A stretch of 64,000 bases of DNA from Oscillatoria acuminata PCC 6304 (GCF_000317105.1 NC_019693.1:5147227-5211226); one strand, 5' to 3'. Shown: positions 38,681 to 48,628, counted from the stretch's first letter. Numbers and translations: made by a program. Notes: a model not told the origin generated them from the sequence alone.

Positions 38681-39805
38681 TTAATACAATTCATATTTGA
38701 GCAAGGTACAAGGTAAGGAACCGTTGTAAACGGGAATGCGTTTTGAAGATTTCAGCCCGATTTTTTTGGTGAGTTCTTTGTTGCCGGATAAAATATAAGC
38801 CGTCCACCCGGTAAAACGCTGTTTTAAAATATCTCCCATAGATTTATAAAAATCACCCAGTTCATGAACTTCACCGAGGCGTTCCCCGTAGGGAGGATTG
38901 CAGATAAAAATTCCACTTTCAGCCGGGGGTTCGATCTGATAAAATTCTTGGATTGAAAAGTGAACATGAGCATCTAATCCGCAGTTTTCAGCATTGAGAT
39001 GCGCTTGTTGGATCACCGCCCGATCGCGATCGCTCCCGAAGATGGGGGCCGTTAATTCAGCTTTTTGACCGTCTAGGGCTTCTTGGCGGATGTCCTGCCA
39101 GAGTTCTAGGTCAAAATCTCGCCAACTCATAAATCCAAACCGTTCTCTAAACAATCCTGGCGCAATATTTAAAGCCTTTAAGCCCGCCTCTAAGGGTAAA
39201 GTCCCGGACCCGCATAGGGGGTCTAAAAAGGTCTGTTCTGGGGAATATTCAGCCAGTTCTAAAATCGCTGCCGCTAAGGTTTCTTTGAGGGGTGCAGTTC
39301 CCATTGCCGGACGATATCCGCGCCGATGTAAGCTGTTTCCCGAACTATCTAAACTCAGAATGGCCCGATCGCCATGAATATGCAGATTCAGCAACAAATC
39401 CGGGTCCTTCGGATCCACCGTAGACCGTTCTCCCGTGCGATCGCGTTGTTGGTCTACGATCGCATTTTTGACCTGTAACGCCGTAAAATGAGTGTGATTG
39501 AGTTTGTGATTACTGCCGGTACAGTTCACCGCCAGAGTATGACCGGGATCGAGATACTCTTCCCAATCAATTGACTGGACTTCTCGATACAGCATTTCAG
39601 CATTGGGACAGGAAAATTCTCGAATCGGAACGAGAACGCGAAACAGCGTTCTTCCCCACAAATTAACCCGGTAAAGTAAAGCGCGATCGCCAGAAAAATG
39701 GACGCCGGTAAAGTCCGGACGAACGTCCTGAGCACCTAACCGTTCTAATTCTTGGGCAGCAATGGGTTCTAAACCCCGAGCAACAGTTGCAAAGTATTCA
39801 GTCAT
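38681..39805 (-). CDS. THUMP-domain RNA methyltransferase (RlmL-type 23S rRNA m2G methylase)
   Basis: About 374 residues. An N-terminal THUMP-like region (R-G-L-E-P-I-A-A-Q-E-L) is followed by a class I SAM-binding fold with D-P-L-C-G-S-G-T-L and the catalytic N-P-P-Y-G-E-R-L-G. It methylates guanine N2 in 23S rRNA by family analogy; the exact target is not proven. Two adjacent ATG codons (39808, 39805) fit, and the upstream extension of the frame has no homologous look. Confidence 0.88.
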   Translation of the reverse strand: MTEYFATVARGLEPIAAQELERLGAQDVRPDFTGVHFSGDRALLYRVNLWGRTLFRVLVPIREFSCPNAEMLYREVQSIDWEEYLDPGHTLAVNCTGSNHKLNHTHFTALQVKNAIVDQQRDRTGERSTVDPKDPDLLLNLHIHGDRAILSLDSSGNSLHRRGYRPAMGTAPLKETLAAAILELAEYSPEQTFLDPLCGSGTLPLEAGLKALNIAPGLFRERFGFMSWRDFDLELWQDIRQEALDGQKAELTAPIFGSDRDRAVIQQAHLNAENCGLDAHVHFSIQEFYQIEPPAESGIFICNPPYGERLGEVHELGDFYKSMGDILKQRFTGWTAYILSGNKELTKKIGLKSSKRIPVYNGSLPCTLLKYELY

Positions 39806-39929
39806 CATAAGTGATAGTTTATCAGAAAAGCACCGGCACAGACTCGTTAGGAAGTCATTTCCACTCCCCCACAATTCGGGAAGCAGCAGAATTCACCAAG
39901 GACGGATCAGGGCAATCGGCTGAGGATAA

Positions 39930-42404
39930 TTATCCCACTTGCTGTGAACTTGAATCCTCTTCTCGCTGTCGGCTATACAAAGGAAGCCTAACGGTAAATG
40001 CGGTCCCGAATCCCACCTCACTTTTGACGGAAATTTCTCCGCCATGTAAGTCGGTACTGCGTTTGACCATTGCCAATCCCAATCCTGTACCGGGAATATT
40101 CCCGACATTTCCGCAACGGTGGAAGGTTTGGAAGAGGCGGGGTATTTCCTCGGAGGGAATCCCAATTCCTGAGTCTTTAATCATAAAGGTAACATCGGTA
40201 TCGGTACAGGTTAATTCAAAATACACTTCTCCGCCTTCGGGGGAATATTTAATGGCATTAGAAAGCAGATTGTTTAAAATATAGCGTAATAATTTTTCAT
40301 CAAAACAAGGCTTGCGGGATTTTCTACTCAAAAATTCTTCGGAGTAATTTTCAACAAAATTAATCGTGTAATTTTTGGTGGATGAAAATTGGAACTCTTC
40401 CACAATTCCTTTACAAAAGGGCACTAGGTCCAGGGATTGGGGGTTAAACGGAAGTTGGCTCATTTCGGCCCGTCCGATGAACAGGACATCTTCCAGGAGT
40501 TGGGTCATGTTCACCGTAGCTGATTGGATGCGATGGAGGGCTTGGAACTTTTTATCCAGTTTGTCATTGGGCCATTCCTCTAAATAATATTCGAGTAAAT
40601 CCGCCGAAGAAAGAATAGTGGTCATGGGGGTGCGGAATTCGTGAGAAACCATTGACACAAACCGGGTTCTAAATTCCATGATTTCTCGTTCTTTCGCCAA
40701 GGCATGACGCAGTTGCTCCTCAGCGCGTTTGATTTCGGTGATATCTTCAGAAATTCCGGCAATGCGGTAGATTTTACCTTCTTCGTCACGGATGGGAAAG
40801 CCCCGATCGCGAATCCAGCGAATGGAACCATCGGGTCGAATGATCCGATATTCGCGATCGAGGCGATCTAAAGGCATCAATCCAGTAAGGACCGCTTGGC
40901 GATCGTCGGGATGAATCGCATCTAAACGGGCGGTGGGTTTCTCATACAATTCCTGGCGTTCTAATCCCCAAATTTCCTCATAGGCAGGGGAAACGTACAG
41001 GATTTGGCTATAGTTTGGATCGCTGATCCAAAAGACCTCTTCGATATTTTCGGCTAATTGGCGGAACCGTTCCTCGCTGGCTTGGACCGCTGCCTCTGCT
41101 AACTTTTGTTCGGTGATATCTCGTCCAACAGCTTGAAACTCACTCAACACCCCCTGGGCGTCGAAAATGGCGCGATCGGTCCACTGTTGCCAGCGCACTT
41201 CTCCATTGGTCAGCATGATCCGGCGTTCCCGGGTGACAACGGGCATGGCGACGGGATTGCGATCGATATCCGGTATCAAAGAGACCACCGATCCATCCAT
41301 CAGTTCTTTGCGACTCACGCCGAAATAGCGACAGTAAGCATCATTGACAAAGGTCAGGGTGCCATCGGGTGCAAACCGACAAATCAGTTCGGTTTGATCT
41401 TCGACAATGGCACGATATCGCGCTTCTGAAGAGCGCAGGGCCACTTCTGCTAAGGCCCGCTCTTTATGAAGAGAGACGGCAGCAGCCGCAGCTTGGAGGA
41501 TAGAGACTTCTGACTCGGACCAGACCCGAGGTTCGGTGCAGTTGTCAAAGCGAATAAATCCAAAGAATTCCCCATGCACAATCAGGGGCAAAATTAGCAG
41601 GGATTGAATCCCGGATTGTTCTAACAGTTCCCGTTCGGAATCGGGAAAGTTACTCACAACATCGGCAATGACTTCTCCTCGCGCTAACAGAGATACCCAC
41701 CGCTCAATTAGGATGGGTGCTTTTAAAGATAAACATTGAGCCGGTTGGGGATTGCTGTCGGACCCGGGTTGAATTTTTAACTCTTCGCAATTCCACTGGG
41801 CCACCAAAAGCGGGGAAGGGCCGGTTGGCGTGGAATTCCCCATAGACAAGGGTGGATTTTGGCAGAGGTAGACTCGACTGGCATGAGCCGCTTGTCCCAA
41901 GGGTTTGAGAATTTCCGTGTAGGGGTAGCTGGGACTATTATCCGGGGTGGTGTCTCCTTTAAAGGCAAGGAGTCGGCGCTGCACTTCGACTAAGGCTTCT
42001 AACTGCTGATTGGCTTGGCTGAGTTCCTGGGTTAAGCCATGCAGTCGTAAGGCGGCACGCACCCGGGCTAGAAATTCTTCGGTTTCGATGGGTTTGGAGA
42101 GAAAATCATCGGCTCCGGTGTTGAGTCCCTTGATGCGATCGCCCACTTCTTCTCTAGCGGTGAGCAGGATAAAAAACATCGGTGCAAGTTCAGAGTCAGC
42201 CTTGATTTTCTGACAGACTTCTAATCCATCTAGTCCGGGCATCATCCAATCGCAAACGATCAAGTCCGGTTCGAGTTCTCTGGCCAGACGCAAGCCCTCA
42301 GTCCCATCAGAAGCCACGGTGATGCGATGTCCGTCGCTTTCGAGTAAGTCCTGGAGGACGAGCTGCACGGTTACGTCATCATCAACAATTAGGATTTTAG
42401 CCAT
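39930..42404 (-). CDS. Hybrid histidine kinase: receiver, GAF, two PAS, kinase core
   Basis: A protein of 824 residues. The receiver (1-120) has Asp52 in C-D-W-M-M-P and Lys in S-K-P-I. A GAF-like domain (about 140-345) and two PAS domains (about 350-465, 470-580) are followed by HisKA with His588 in V-S-H-E-F-R-T-P-M and an ATPase domain with N-N-L-L-S-N-A-I-K and G-T-G-L-G-L-A. No membrane segment, so it is cytoplasmic. The kinase core resembles that of the gene at 51298 (H-E-F-R, N-V-G-x-I-P-G-T-G-L-G-L-A), pointing to paralogy. The signal is unknown and no output partner is adjacent. Confidence 0.9.
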   Translation of the reverse strand: MAKILIVDDDVTVQLVLQDLLESDGHRITVASDGTEGLRLARELEPDLIVCDWMMPGLDGLEVCQKIKADSELAPMFFILLTAREEVGDRIKGLNTGADDFLSKPIETEEFLARVRAALRLHGLTQELSQANQQLEALVEVQRRLLAFKGDTTPDNSPSYPYTEILKPLGQAAHASRVYLCQNPPLSMGNSTPTGPSPLLVAQWNCEELKIQPGSDSNPQPAQCLSLKAPILIERWVSLLARGEVIADVVSNFPDSERELLEQSGIQSLLILPLIVHGEFFGFIRFDNCTEPRVWSESEVSILQAAAAAVSLHKERALAEVALRSSEARYRAIVEDQTELICRFAPDGTLTFVNDAYCRYFGVSRKELMDGSVVSLIPDIDRNPVAMPVVTRERRIMLTNGEVRWQQWTDRAIFDAQGVLSEFQAVGRDITEQKLAEAAVQASEERFRQLAENIEEVFWISDPNYSQILYVSPAYEEIWGLERQELYEKPTARLDAIHPDDRQAVLTGLMPLDRLDREYRIIRPDGSIRWIRDRGFPIRDEEGKIYRIAGISEDITEIKRAEEQLRHALAKEREIMEFRTRFVSMVSHEFRTPMTTILSSADLLEYYLEEWPNDKLDKKFQALHRIQSATVNMTQLLEDVLFIGRAEMSQLPFNPQSLDLVPFCKGIVEEFQFSSTKNYTINFVENYSEEFLSRKSRKPCFDEKLLRYILNNLLSNAIKYSPEGGEVYFELTCTDTDVTFMIKDSGIGIPSEEIPRLFQTFHRCGNVGNIPGTGLGLAMVKRSTDLHGGEISVKSEVGFGTAFTVRLPLYSRQREEDSSSQQVG

Positions 42405-43215
42405 AGTAAAAAATGTAGCACTGTAAAAAAGAAAGGGTCAACTTCACTCGAATATTTGTTGGATTCAAAAAGGCTTTCTTATACTTCCCATAGTTGGCTA
42501 CCCAATTGCGTTAATTTCTATTCTCAATAAGTCCCAGGTGGAAGCATTTACCTCCCTCTAATTGATGTAGCCCTCGAAACGGACAATTCCTGGGTTTCTT
42601 GATAAAGGCGACCTGGAAGGATACCCGCTTTCTGGGGATCCGCTCCAGATGGGGGGTAAACCAGAGGGCATTTATTCCCAAATGACCAGTCCCTAGAAGG
42701 TTCAGGACCGCTCACCTGTTTCAAAAAACCCTTACCCCTAGCCGCTTTGGATCAGGATTAGTTAGAGTCCGATGGAGTAGCTAGACCCCACCCTAGCATT
42801 AAGCTGCTTCTACAAGGGATGTTTTCCCTCTGCTATTTGGGTCGGGTACATGGAGTGGGGAACCGTTCGCTCACGAGTAGAACTCAATGGCTATTGCAAT
42901 TGAGTTCTCTCTATTCTGACTCGACAGAATAGAAAATCCCGAGAGGAGCACCGATCGCCTAGGATCAGGGAATCCAAGCTCCTGCCTCGGACTGAAAAAT
43001 GGCTGCCTGGGTTACTATTACCCGCACCTGTGGCGATTCTGTCCCGATTCCTGTCTAGGGTGGGGTCTTGATTCGGGACTGGGATCCCGGCCCCCAATCG
43101 GTGCCGATCGCTCGGTGATGGTCGGTGGGTACAAAAGCCATCACAGTCCCCGGCAATGCTTCAATCCTTTAAGCAAAACGCTACACTAGAATACACTCAT
43201 TAATTCCCTAAGTGT
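42405..43215. other. 811-bp intergenic region with two adjacent hairpins
   Basis: No coding frame is credible. AGAACTCAAT at 42879-42888 is perfectly inverted at 42899-42908, and CTATTCTG/CAGAATAG forms a second hairpin at 42911-42932. They may be repeats or part of an RNA; there is no T-run. Confidence 0.5.
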
Positions 43216-45285
43216 ATGTCCTATTTCGACGGAACCCTCAGCTATCCCAAGACTCGTAAAGGCGATCTCGTGGATGACTACCACGGTATCCAGATTTCCG
43301 ACCCCTATCGTTGGTTGGAAGACCCTGACGCTGAGGAAACCAGAGCTTGGGTAGAAGCGCAAAATACGGTTACTTTTGCCTATCTTAACGAAATTCCCCA
43401 GCGCGATCGCCTCAAACATCGTTTGACGGAACTTTGGGATTATGAAAAATACGGCATCCCCTTTAAAAAAGGCAGTCGGTATTTTTATTTTAAAAATGAT
43501 GGACTCCAAAACCAAAGCGTTCTCTATGTCCTCAATCACCTCGATGATCAACCTCGGGTTTTGCTCGACCCCAATAAGCTCTCTGAAGATGGCACCATCG
43601 CCCTAGCAGGTATTGCCATTAGCGAAAATGCTCAATTCATGGCTTATGGTCTTTCTTCCTCCGGTTCCGATTGGCAAGAGTGGAAAGTTCGCGACATTGA
43701 AACCGGCGAAGATTTATCCGACCATCTCCAATGGATTAAATTCTCCGGTGCTTCTTGGACTCACGACCATCAAGGGTTTTTCTACAGTCGCTATGATGAA
43801 CCGAACACCAAAGGTCAATATGAAGATGTTAACTATTATCAAAAACTCTTCTATCATCGCCTCGGCACTCCCCAATCCGATGATATTTTAATCTATGATC
43901 GTCCGGATCAAAAAGAGTGGGGATTTAGCGGGGGTGTTAGTGAAGATGGCACGGTTTTGATTATCTCCGTCTGGCGCGGTAGTGACCCAAAAAACTTGGT
44001 CTTTTACAAAGATTTAACCCATCCTGATGCTTCCGTTATTGAATTAATTACTGAATTTGAAGCGCAGTATGGGTTTATCGATAAAGAAGGGGATTTGTTT
44101 TGGTTTCAAACGGACTTGGATGCCCCCCGGGGTCGGGCAATTTCTCTGAATATCCGCACGGGCGATCGGCAAGAACTGATTCCTGAAGCGCCCGAAACCT
44201 TAGAAAGTATTGGCCTTTTAAATAATCAGTTTGTCGCCGATTATCTCAAAGATGCTCGCAGTCAAATTAAACTCTTTAACCTCGATGGTTCCTTCATCCG
44301 CGAAGTCGAATTACCGGGAATTGGTTCTGCCGGTGGATTTAACGGCAAACGCCACGATACCGAAACCTTTTATAGTTTCACCAGCTTTACCACGCCACCC
44401 ACGATTTATCATTACGATATGGTAACGGGGGAGAGTACCGTGTATCGGCATCCCCAGGTAGACTTCAACCCCGATGACTATACAACCGAGCAAATCTTTT
44501 ACACCAGTAAAGATGGCACTCAGGTTCCGATGTTCATCATCCATAAACAGGGAATCCAACGGGATGGGAATAATCCCACCTATTTGTATGGATATGGGGG
44601 ATTTAATATTTCCCTGACCCCGAGTTTTTCCGTCTCCCAAGTCGTCTGGATGGAACTCGGTGGCATCATTGCCATTCCCAATCTGCGCGGTGGGGGAGAA
44701 TATGGAGAGGATTGGCATCAAGGGGGGACGAAGTTAAATAAACAGAATGTGTTCGATGATTTTATTGCTGCTGCGGAGTGGTTAATTGAACATGGTTATA
44801 CCAAATCCCAGAAATTGGCGATCGCCGGTGGCAGCAATGGCGGATTATTAGTCGGTGCCTGTATGACACAACGCCCGGACCTATTCGCTGCCGCCCTCCC
44901 TGCGGTTGGCGTCATGGATATGTTACGCTTCCACAAGTTTACCATCGGTTGGGCCTGGTGTTCCGATTACGGTTCCCCGGATAATCCCGATGAATTTAAA
45001 GCCTTGTATGCTTACTCTCCCTTACATAACCTCAAACCCGGGACCGCCTATCCAGCGACTCTGATTACCACAGCAGATCACGACGATCGCGTTGTTCCCG
45101 CACATAGTTTCAAGTTTGCTGCTGCCTTACAAGCAGCACATACCTCGAAGGCACCGGTCCTGATTCGCATTGAAACCAAAGCGGGACATGGTGCCGGAAA
45201 ACCCACGGCTAAAATCATCGAGGAAGTGGCAGATAAATGGGCGTTTCTAGTCAGAACCCTTGAGATGGACATCCCCGTTAAGTAG
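43216..45285 (+). CDS. Prolyl oligopeptidase (peptidase family S9A)
   Basis: A protein of 689 residues, usual for the family. The N-terminus, Y-P-x-T-R-K-G-D-L-V-D-D-Y-H-G, leads into a seven-bladed propeller. The C-terminal alpha/beta hydrolase domain has Ser540 in G-G-S-N-G-G, Asp in D-H-D-D-R-V-V-P (623/624) and His658 in K-A-G-H-G-A-G. It cleaves short peptides after proline; no signal peptide, so cytoplasmic. The last 25 codons are duplicated at 45958-46035. Confidence 0.94.
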   Translation: MSYFDGTLSYPKTRKGDLVDDYHGIQISDPYRWLEDPDAEETRAWVEAQNTVTFAYLNEIPQRDRLKHRLTELWDYEKYGIPFKKGSRYFYFKNDGLQNQSVLYVLNHLDDQPRVLLDPNKLSEDGTIALAGIAISENAQFMAYGLSSSGSDWQEWKVRDIETGEDLSDHLQWIKFSGASWTHDHQGFFYSRYDEPNTKGQYEDVNYYQKLFYHRLGTPQSDDILIYDRPDQKEWGFSGGVSEDGTVLIISVWRGSDPKNLVFYKDLTHPDASVIELITEFEAQYGFIDKEGDLFWFQTDLDAPRGRAISLNIRTGDRQELIPEAPETLESIGLLNNQFVADYLKDARSQIKLFNLDGSFIREVELPGIGSAGGFNGKRHDTETFYSFTSFTTPPTIYHYDMVTGESTVYRHPQVDFNPDDYTTEQIFYTSKDGTQVPMFIIHKQGIQRDGNNPTYLYGYGGFNISLTPSFSVSQVVWMELGGIIAIPNLRGGGEYGEDWHQGGTKLNKQNVFDDFIAAAEWLIEHGYTKSQKLAIAGGSNGGLLVGACMTQRPDLFAAALPAVGVMDMLRFHKFTIGWAWCSDYGSPDNPDEFKALYAYSPLHNLKPGTAYPATLITTADHDDRVVPAHSFKFAAALQAAHTSKAPVLIRIETKAGHGAGKPTAKIIEEVADKWAFLVRTLEMDIPVK

Positions 45286-45370
45286 TAACAACTGAAGTCG
45301 TTCTTACTGTTTGTAGTAACGACTTCAGTCGTTTCCGATGTTTGTAGTAACGACTTCAGTCGTTCTCTTC
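45286..45370. repeat. GTAGTAACGACTTCAGTCGTT palindromic repeat cluster, left
   Basis: Three imperfect copies of the 20-bp palindrome AGTAACGACTTCAGTCGTTA follow the peptidase stop. Confidence 0.8.
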
Positions 45371-45422
45371 TCCATAAAACCCACTCACCATCGTCATTAA
45401 ACCATTAAACCTCTGCGGCTAT

Positions 45423-45701
45423 TCAAAAATTAACCGATCTTAAGTAACACGTTTGTTGTTTAATTATTGACCTATTTATTTTTACCGATTCTGTGGTGAA
45501 GATTGCTCGATGTCCTACAGGATGTTTTACATTCATAATAAATTCCCCTTCAATCATCAGTTTTTGAATTATTACTCCATCTACTTCTAACTCTGCTTGA
45601 CAATTTTGAATGGATATGGAAGTACCTTCTAAAGGCCCTGCAAAAACAGTCTGTCCTGATTGTAATTTAAAAATTTCACAAATCTTCATTTCAAAAGCCA
45701 T
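45423..45701 (-). CDS. Small hypothetical protein (second of a pair)
   Basis: A protein of 92 residues from ATG 45701, four bases after the stop of the gene at 45706-45945, so translated in tandem. Its alternating hydrophobic pattern suggests a small beta-barrel (Q-S-G-Q-T-V-F-A-G-P-L-E-G, then E-L-E-V-D-G-V-I-I). I recognise no family. The DNA is clearly AT-richer than its neighbours, a sign of recent acquisition. Confidence 0.6.
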   Translation of the reverse strand: MAFEMKICEIFKLQSGQTVFAGPLEGTSISIQNCQAELEVDGVIIQKLMIEGEFIMNVKHPVGHRAIFTTESVKINRSIIKQQTCYLRSVNF

Positions 45702-45705
45702 AAAA

Positions 45706-45945
45706 TTATTGACTATTAATATAACTATCTCTCATGATAACTAGCGAATCAATGTCTTTTTGAGAAAGATTAATCATTTTTTGATGCTTAATCATAAAAT
45801 CTTTGACATTAATTTCTGCTGCATGGTGACCTAATTTATCAAGAATTCCAAATTTGATTTGAGTTGCATGAAGAAATTCCTCTAAAAGTTCAATTTTTCG
45901 AGCATCTGGCCTTATAATAATATGATTGTGGTCACCACTACTCAT
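45706..45945 (-). CDS. Small hypothetical protein (first of a pair)
   Basis: A protein of 79 residues from ATG 45945, Asp/His/Ile-rich and apparently helical, with no membrane segment or known motif. With the next gene it forms a compact two-gene unit with 4-bp spacing, AT-rich, lying between two copies of the peptidase 3' end. The layout is compatible with a toxin-antitoxin or similar small module, but no residue pattern supports that directly. Confidence 0.6.
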   Translation of the reverse strand: MSSGDHNHIIIRPDARKIELLEEFLHATQIKFGILDKLGHHAAEINVKDFMIKHQKMINLSQKDIDSLVIMRDSYINSQ

Positions 45946-45957
45946 GCTTGCGTTGGC

Positions 45958-46035
45958 TTTAAAATAATTGAAGAAGCCGCCGATAAGTGGGCATTTTTAA
46001 TCCGAACCCTAGAGATGGACATCCCGGTTAAGTAG
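45958..46035 (+). pseudogene. Duplicated 3' fragment of prolyl oligopeptidase
   Basis: Codons read F-K-I-I-E-E-A-A-D-K-W-A-F-L-I-R-T-L-E-M-D-I-P-V-K-stop, matching the last 25 residues of the intact gene (K-I-I-E-E-V-A-D-K-W-A-F-L-V-R-T-L-E-M-D-I-P-V-K) with two changes. Nothing of the gene precedes it. It is the remnant of a second copy. Confidence 0.9.
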
Positions 46036-46098
46036 TAACGACTGAAGTCGTTACTACTTAACCGGGATAAGAACGACTGAAGTCGTTACTACGAACTA
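46033..46098. repeat. GTAGTAACGACTTCAGTCGTT palindromic repeat cluster, right
   Basis: Two copies of the same palindrome as at 45286-45370 follow the fragment's stop, so the duplication included repeat DNA. TTAAGTAGTAACGACT at 46028-46043 is re-inverted at 46044-46060. Confidence 0.8.
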
Positions 46099-46132
46099 AG
46101 AGACTATTGTCTTAATGTTCCCACTTGGACTG

Positions 46133-47632
46133 TTAAAAGTCGTTGTTTAACTGCTCGATCGCCCGTTCATAGATGGACCTGGCAAAGTCAGTCCACATTC
46201 CTTGTCCCCAGTAGCGGAAACAACTGGTTTGGGTTAACAAATTGTTCAGTAAGGCTTGACGATAACGCGGTTGTTGGGTGAGGTTTTCATCTCCCAGTAA
46301 CGGGTCAATTTTTTGATGAAATAAGGCGCTGAGTGAATTCATCGGTCCGACTACATTTTCATAGCCTTGCACCCAGTTGAGGTTATTCGTCCAGGAGGAA
46401 CCATCTACATGAAATTGATGGTCTTCTTGTTTTAACTGCGCGATCGCCTCGGCCATTTTTTCCGGGGTGACATTCTCTGGATCAAGGCGTTGCCAGATTT
46501 TATGTTGTTGCACTGCTTGACAGGTAGGATAATCATCCGGGGAACAACCTGCGGCTTCAATTAGTTCTAAATATTCGGTCCCATTCAAAGCAACGGTTCC
46601 CGATTTCCCCCCATTATTTTGGGCAATTTCATAAGTGGTGCGTTTGAATCCATCGGGGAATTCATTCATCATCACGCCTCCGTTTTCTCCATCGCCAATT
46701 TGGGTAACAATGGGCGGAACGGTGACAGAACCCATTTGCTGTTTAGATAGGGTTTTGGCTTCATAATAGGGTTGCATTTGAGCCACTAATTTAGTATCTG
46801 ACCCTTGGGTTTTAATTAAGGCGGTGATACTGGTAGTTTCCCCTTGGGAATTTCGGGCAATCAGGCGGTGAGGAAGATGTTTGTAGCCGAGACTGTGACC
46901 CTCTAAGGTTTCGACGGAATGTTCTTGCACCATAATCCAGCGATAGCCACTTTCTTTGAGGGCTTTGATAAACTCAAATAGGGTATCAGGATGGTTGGGG
47001 AGGTGCATTTCTGGGGGGGAAAATCCTTTGACTCGGGCGAGGGCTTCCCAGCCAAAAATTGAGGCAAAATAATGTTGCCATGCTTGAATATGTAGTTTGA
47101 GATCCGGCAGGGGAGTGGAGGGAACCACGGCATGACTCCACATGGTTCCTAACCATTCAACATGGAGATAATATTGGGGGTCGCAGGTGATGCGTTTGAG
47201 ACTATCGATGACATCATGGCGTCCCATTTGTCGCAATCCCCACAATAAATTGCCGGAGTAATCTAACATAACTCGGGGATTACAGCCGTTGGCGACGAGT
47301 TCGGGGATGAATTCACCCATACGACTGTAGCACCAGGAGAAGGGTCCGGCATTGTGATTATCGCCTTCGCCGGTATGTTCAAACATATATTGCAAATGAC
47401 CAATATATTCACCATTGGGTCCGGCAGGGATGGTGGGTTGGTGCATATGCAAGGCGATCGCAAATGCAGCACTAATGTCTTCTAATCGGATATTTGTAAT
47501 AGGCAAAAATACAGGTTCGTTGCGTTGAACCACGGAACGAACTGCGTTTTCCCACCCGCAAATATTGGGTAATCCTTGGGCAAATTCTTCTAATTTTGGG
47601 ATATCTGTGGATGTGGGAGCGATGGAAACCAT
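46133..47632 (-). CDS. Glycoside hydrolase family 57 protein
   Basis: A protein of 499 residues. The GH57 opening motif H-M-H-Q-P is near residue 62, followed by G-N-L-L-W-G-L and an M-H-L-P-N-H-P-D-T-L segment typical of the family. GH57 enzymes are alpha-amylases, 4-alpha-glucanotransferases or branching enzymes acting on glycogen-type glucans; which activity applies cannot be read here. ATG 47632. No sugar-metabolism neighbour is adjacent. Confidence 0.82.
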   Translation of the reverse strand: MVSIAPTSTDIPKLEEFAQGLPNICGWENAVRSVVQRNEPVFLPITNIRLEDISAAFAIALHMHQPTIPAGPNGEYIGHLQYMFEHTGEGDNHNAGPFSWCYSRMGEFIPELVANGCNPRVMLDYSGNLLWGLRQMGRHDVIDSLKRITCDPQYYLHVEWLGTMWSHAVVPSTPLPDLKLHIQAWQHYFASIFGWEALARVKGFSPPEMHLPNHPDTLFEFIKALKESGYRWIMVQEHSVETLEGHSLGYKHLPHRLIARNSQGETTSITALIKTQGSDTKLVAQMQPYYEAKTLSKQQMGSVTVPPIVTQIGDGENGGVMMNEFPDGFKRTTYEIAQNNGGKSGTVALNGTEYLELIEAAGCSPDDYPTCQAVQQHKIWQRLDPENVTPEKMAEAIAQLKQEDHQFHVDGSSWTNNLNWVQGYENVVGPMNSLSALFHQKIDPLLGDENLTQQPRYRQALLNNLLTQTSCFRYWGQGMWTDFARSIYERAIEQLNNDF

Positions 47633-47720
47633 AATTTTAATTGCTGCTTTGACGTGCTATTTTTAGTTTACCGTTGATTGAGTGTTTTTCAACCGACACT
47701 TTTTGAATTCTATCAAAATT

Positions 47721-48608
47721 ATGTTTCCGAGTTTTCTGCCGTCTGATGTTGAGTTTTTGACTGAATCCACTTCGATCGCCCTGGCACAAAGCATCGAATG
47801 TCAGGATGTCCTGACTTCCTTGAGCGATCGCCCGATTCCCACGAGTTTCGTTCGGGAAGGTCGGGGGGGACCGCCCATTTTGTTGCTACATGGTTTTGAT
47901 AGTTCCGTGTTGGAGTTTCGCCGGTTGCTGCCTTTGTTGGCAACGCATCACGAAACTTGGGCGATGGATTTATTGGGATTTGGATTTACCCATCGTCTGC
48001 CGGAAATTCCGATTACACCTGCGGCGATTAAAACCCATTTATATGAGTTTTGGACCCAGTTAATTCAACAGCCGATGATTTTAGTTGGGGTATCGATGGG
48101 GGGTGCGGCAGCGCTTGATTTTACCCTGTCTTACCCCAATGCGGTGCAAAAATTGGTGTTAATTGATAGTGCCGGGTTTGCCAAGGGTCCGGCGATGGGG
48201 AAGATGATGTTTCCCCCCCTGGGGTATTTGGCGACCCAATTTTTAAGAAATCCTCGGATTCGCCAACAAATCAGTCTGAAAGCATACCGCGATCGCGCGT
48301 TAGCTTCCGAGGATGCCTCAGCTTGTGCGCGGCTACATTTGCAGATGCCAGGGTGGGATCAGGGGACGATCGCCTTTACCAAAAGCGGTGGCTACAACTT
48401 TTTAGCCGATAAAATTGAGCAGGTCAAGAAACCGACTCTGATTTTATGGGGAGAAAATGACCAAATTTTGGGCACAGCGGATGCTGACAAGTTCGCGGAA
48501 GCGATCGCCTCAAGTAAGCTAATCTGGATTCCCAACTGTGGTCACGTTCCCCATTTAGAACAACCTCAGATCAGTGCCGATCATATTCTGGAATGGTCTA
48601 AAGTCTGA
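47721..48608 (+). CDS. Alpha/beta hydrolase
   Basis: 295 residues from ATG 47721, giving the usual N-terminus; the frame is open from a GTG at 47682. Oxyanion motif L-L-L-H-G-F, nucleophile Ser in G-V-S-M-G-G, acid Asp in W-G-E-N-D-Q, His in G-H-V-P-H-L-E. The substrate is unknown. Divergent from the GH57 gene with under 90 bp between starts. Confidence 0.88.
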   Translation: MFPSFLPSDVEFLTESTSIALAQSIECQDVLTSLSDRPIPTSFVREGRGGPPILLLHGFDSSVLEFRRLLPLLATHHETWAMDLLGFGFTHRLPEIPITPAAIKTHLYEFWTQLIQQPMILVGVSMGGAAALDFTLSYPNAVQKLVLIDSAGFAKGPAMGKMMFPPLGYLATQFLRNPRIRQQISLKAYRDRALASEDASACARLHLQMPGWDQGTIAFTKSGGYNFLADKIEQVKKPTLILWGENDQILGTADADKFAEAIASSKLIWIPNCGHVPHLEQPQISADHILEWSKV

Positions 48609-48628
48609 ACTCATCCCCTGCTGTTCCC

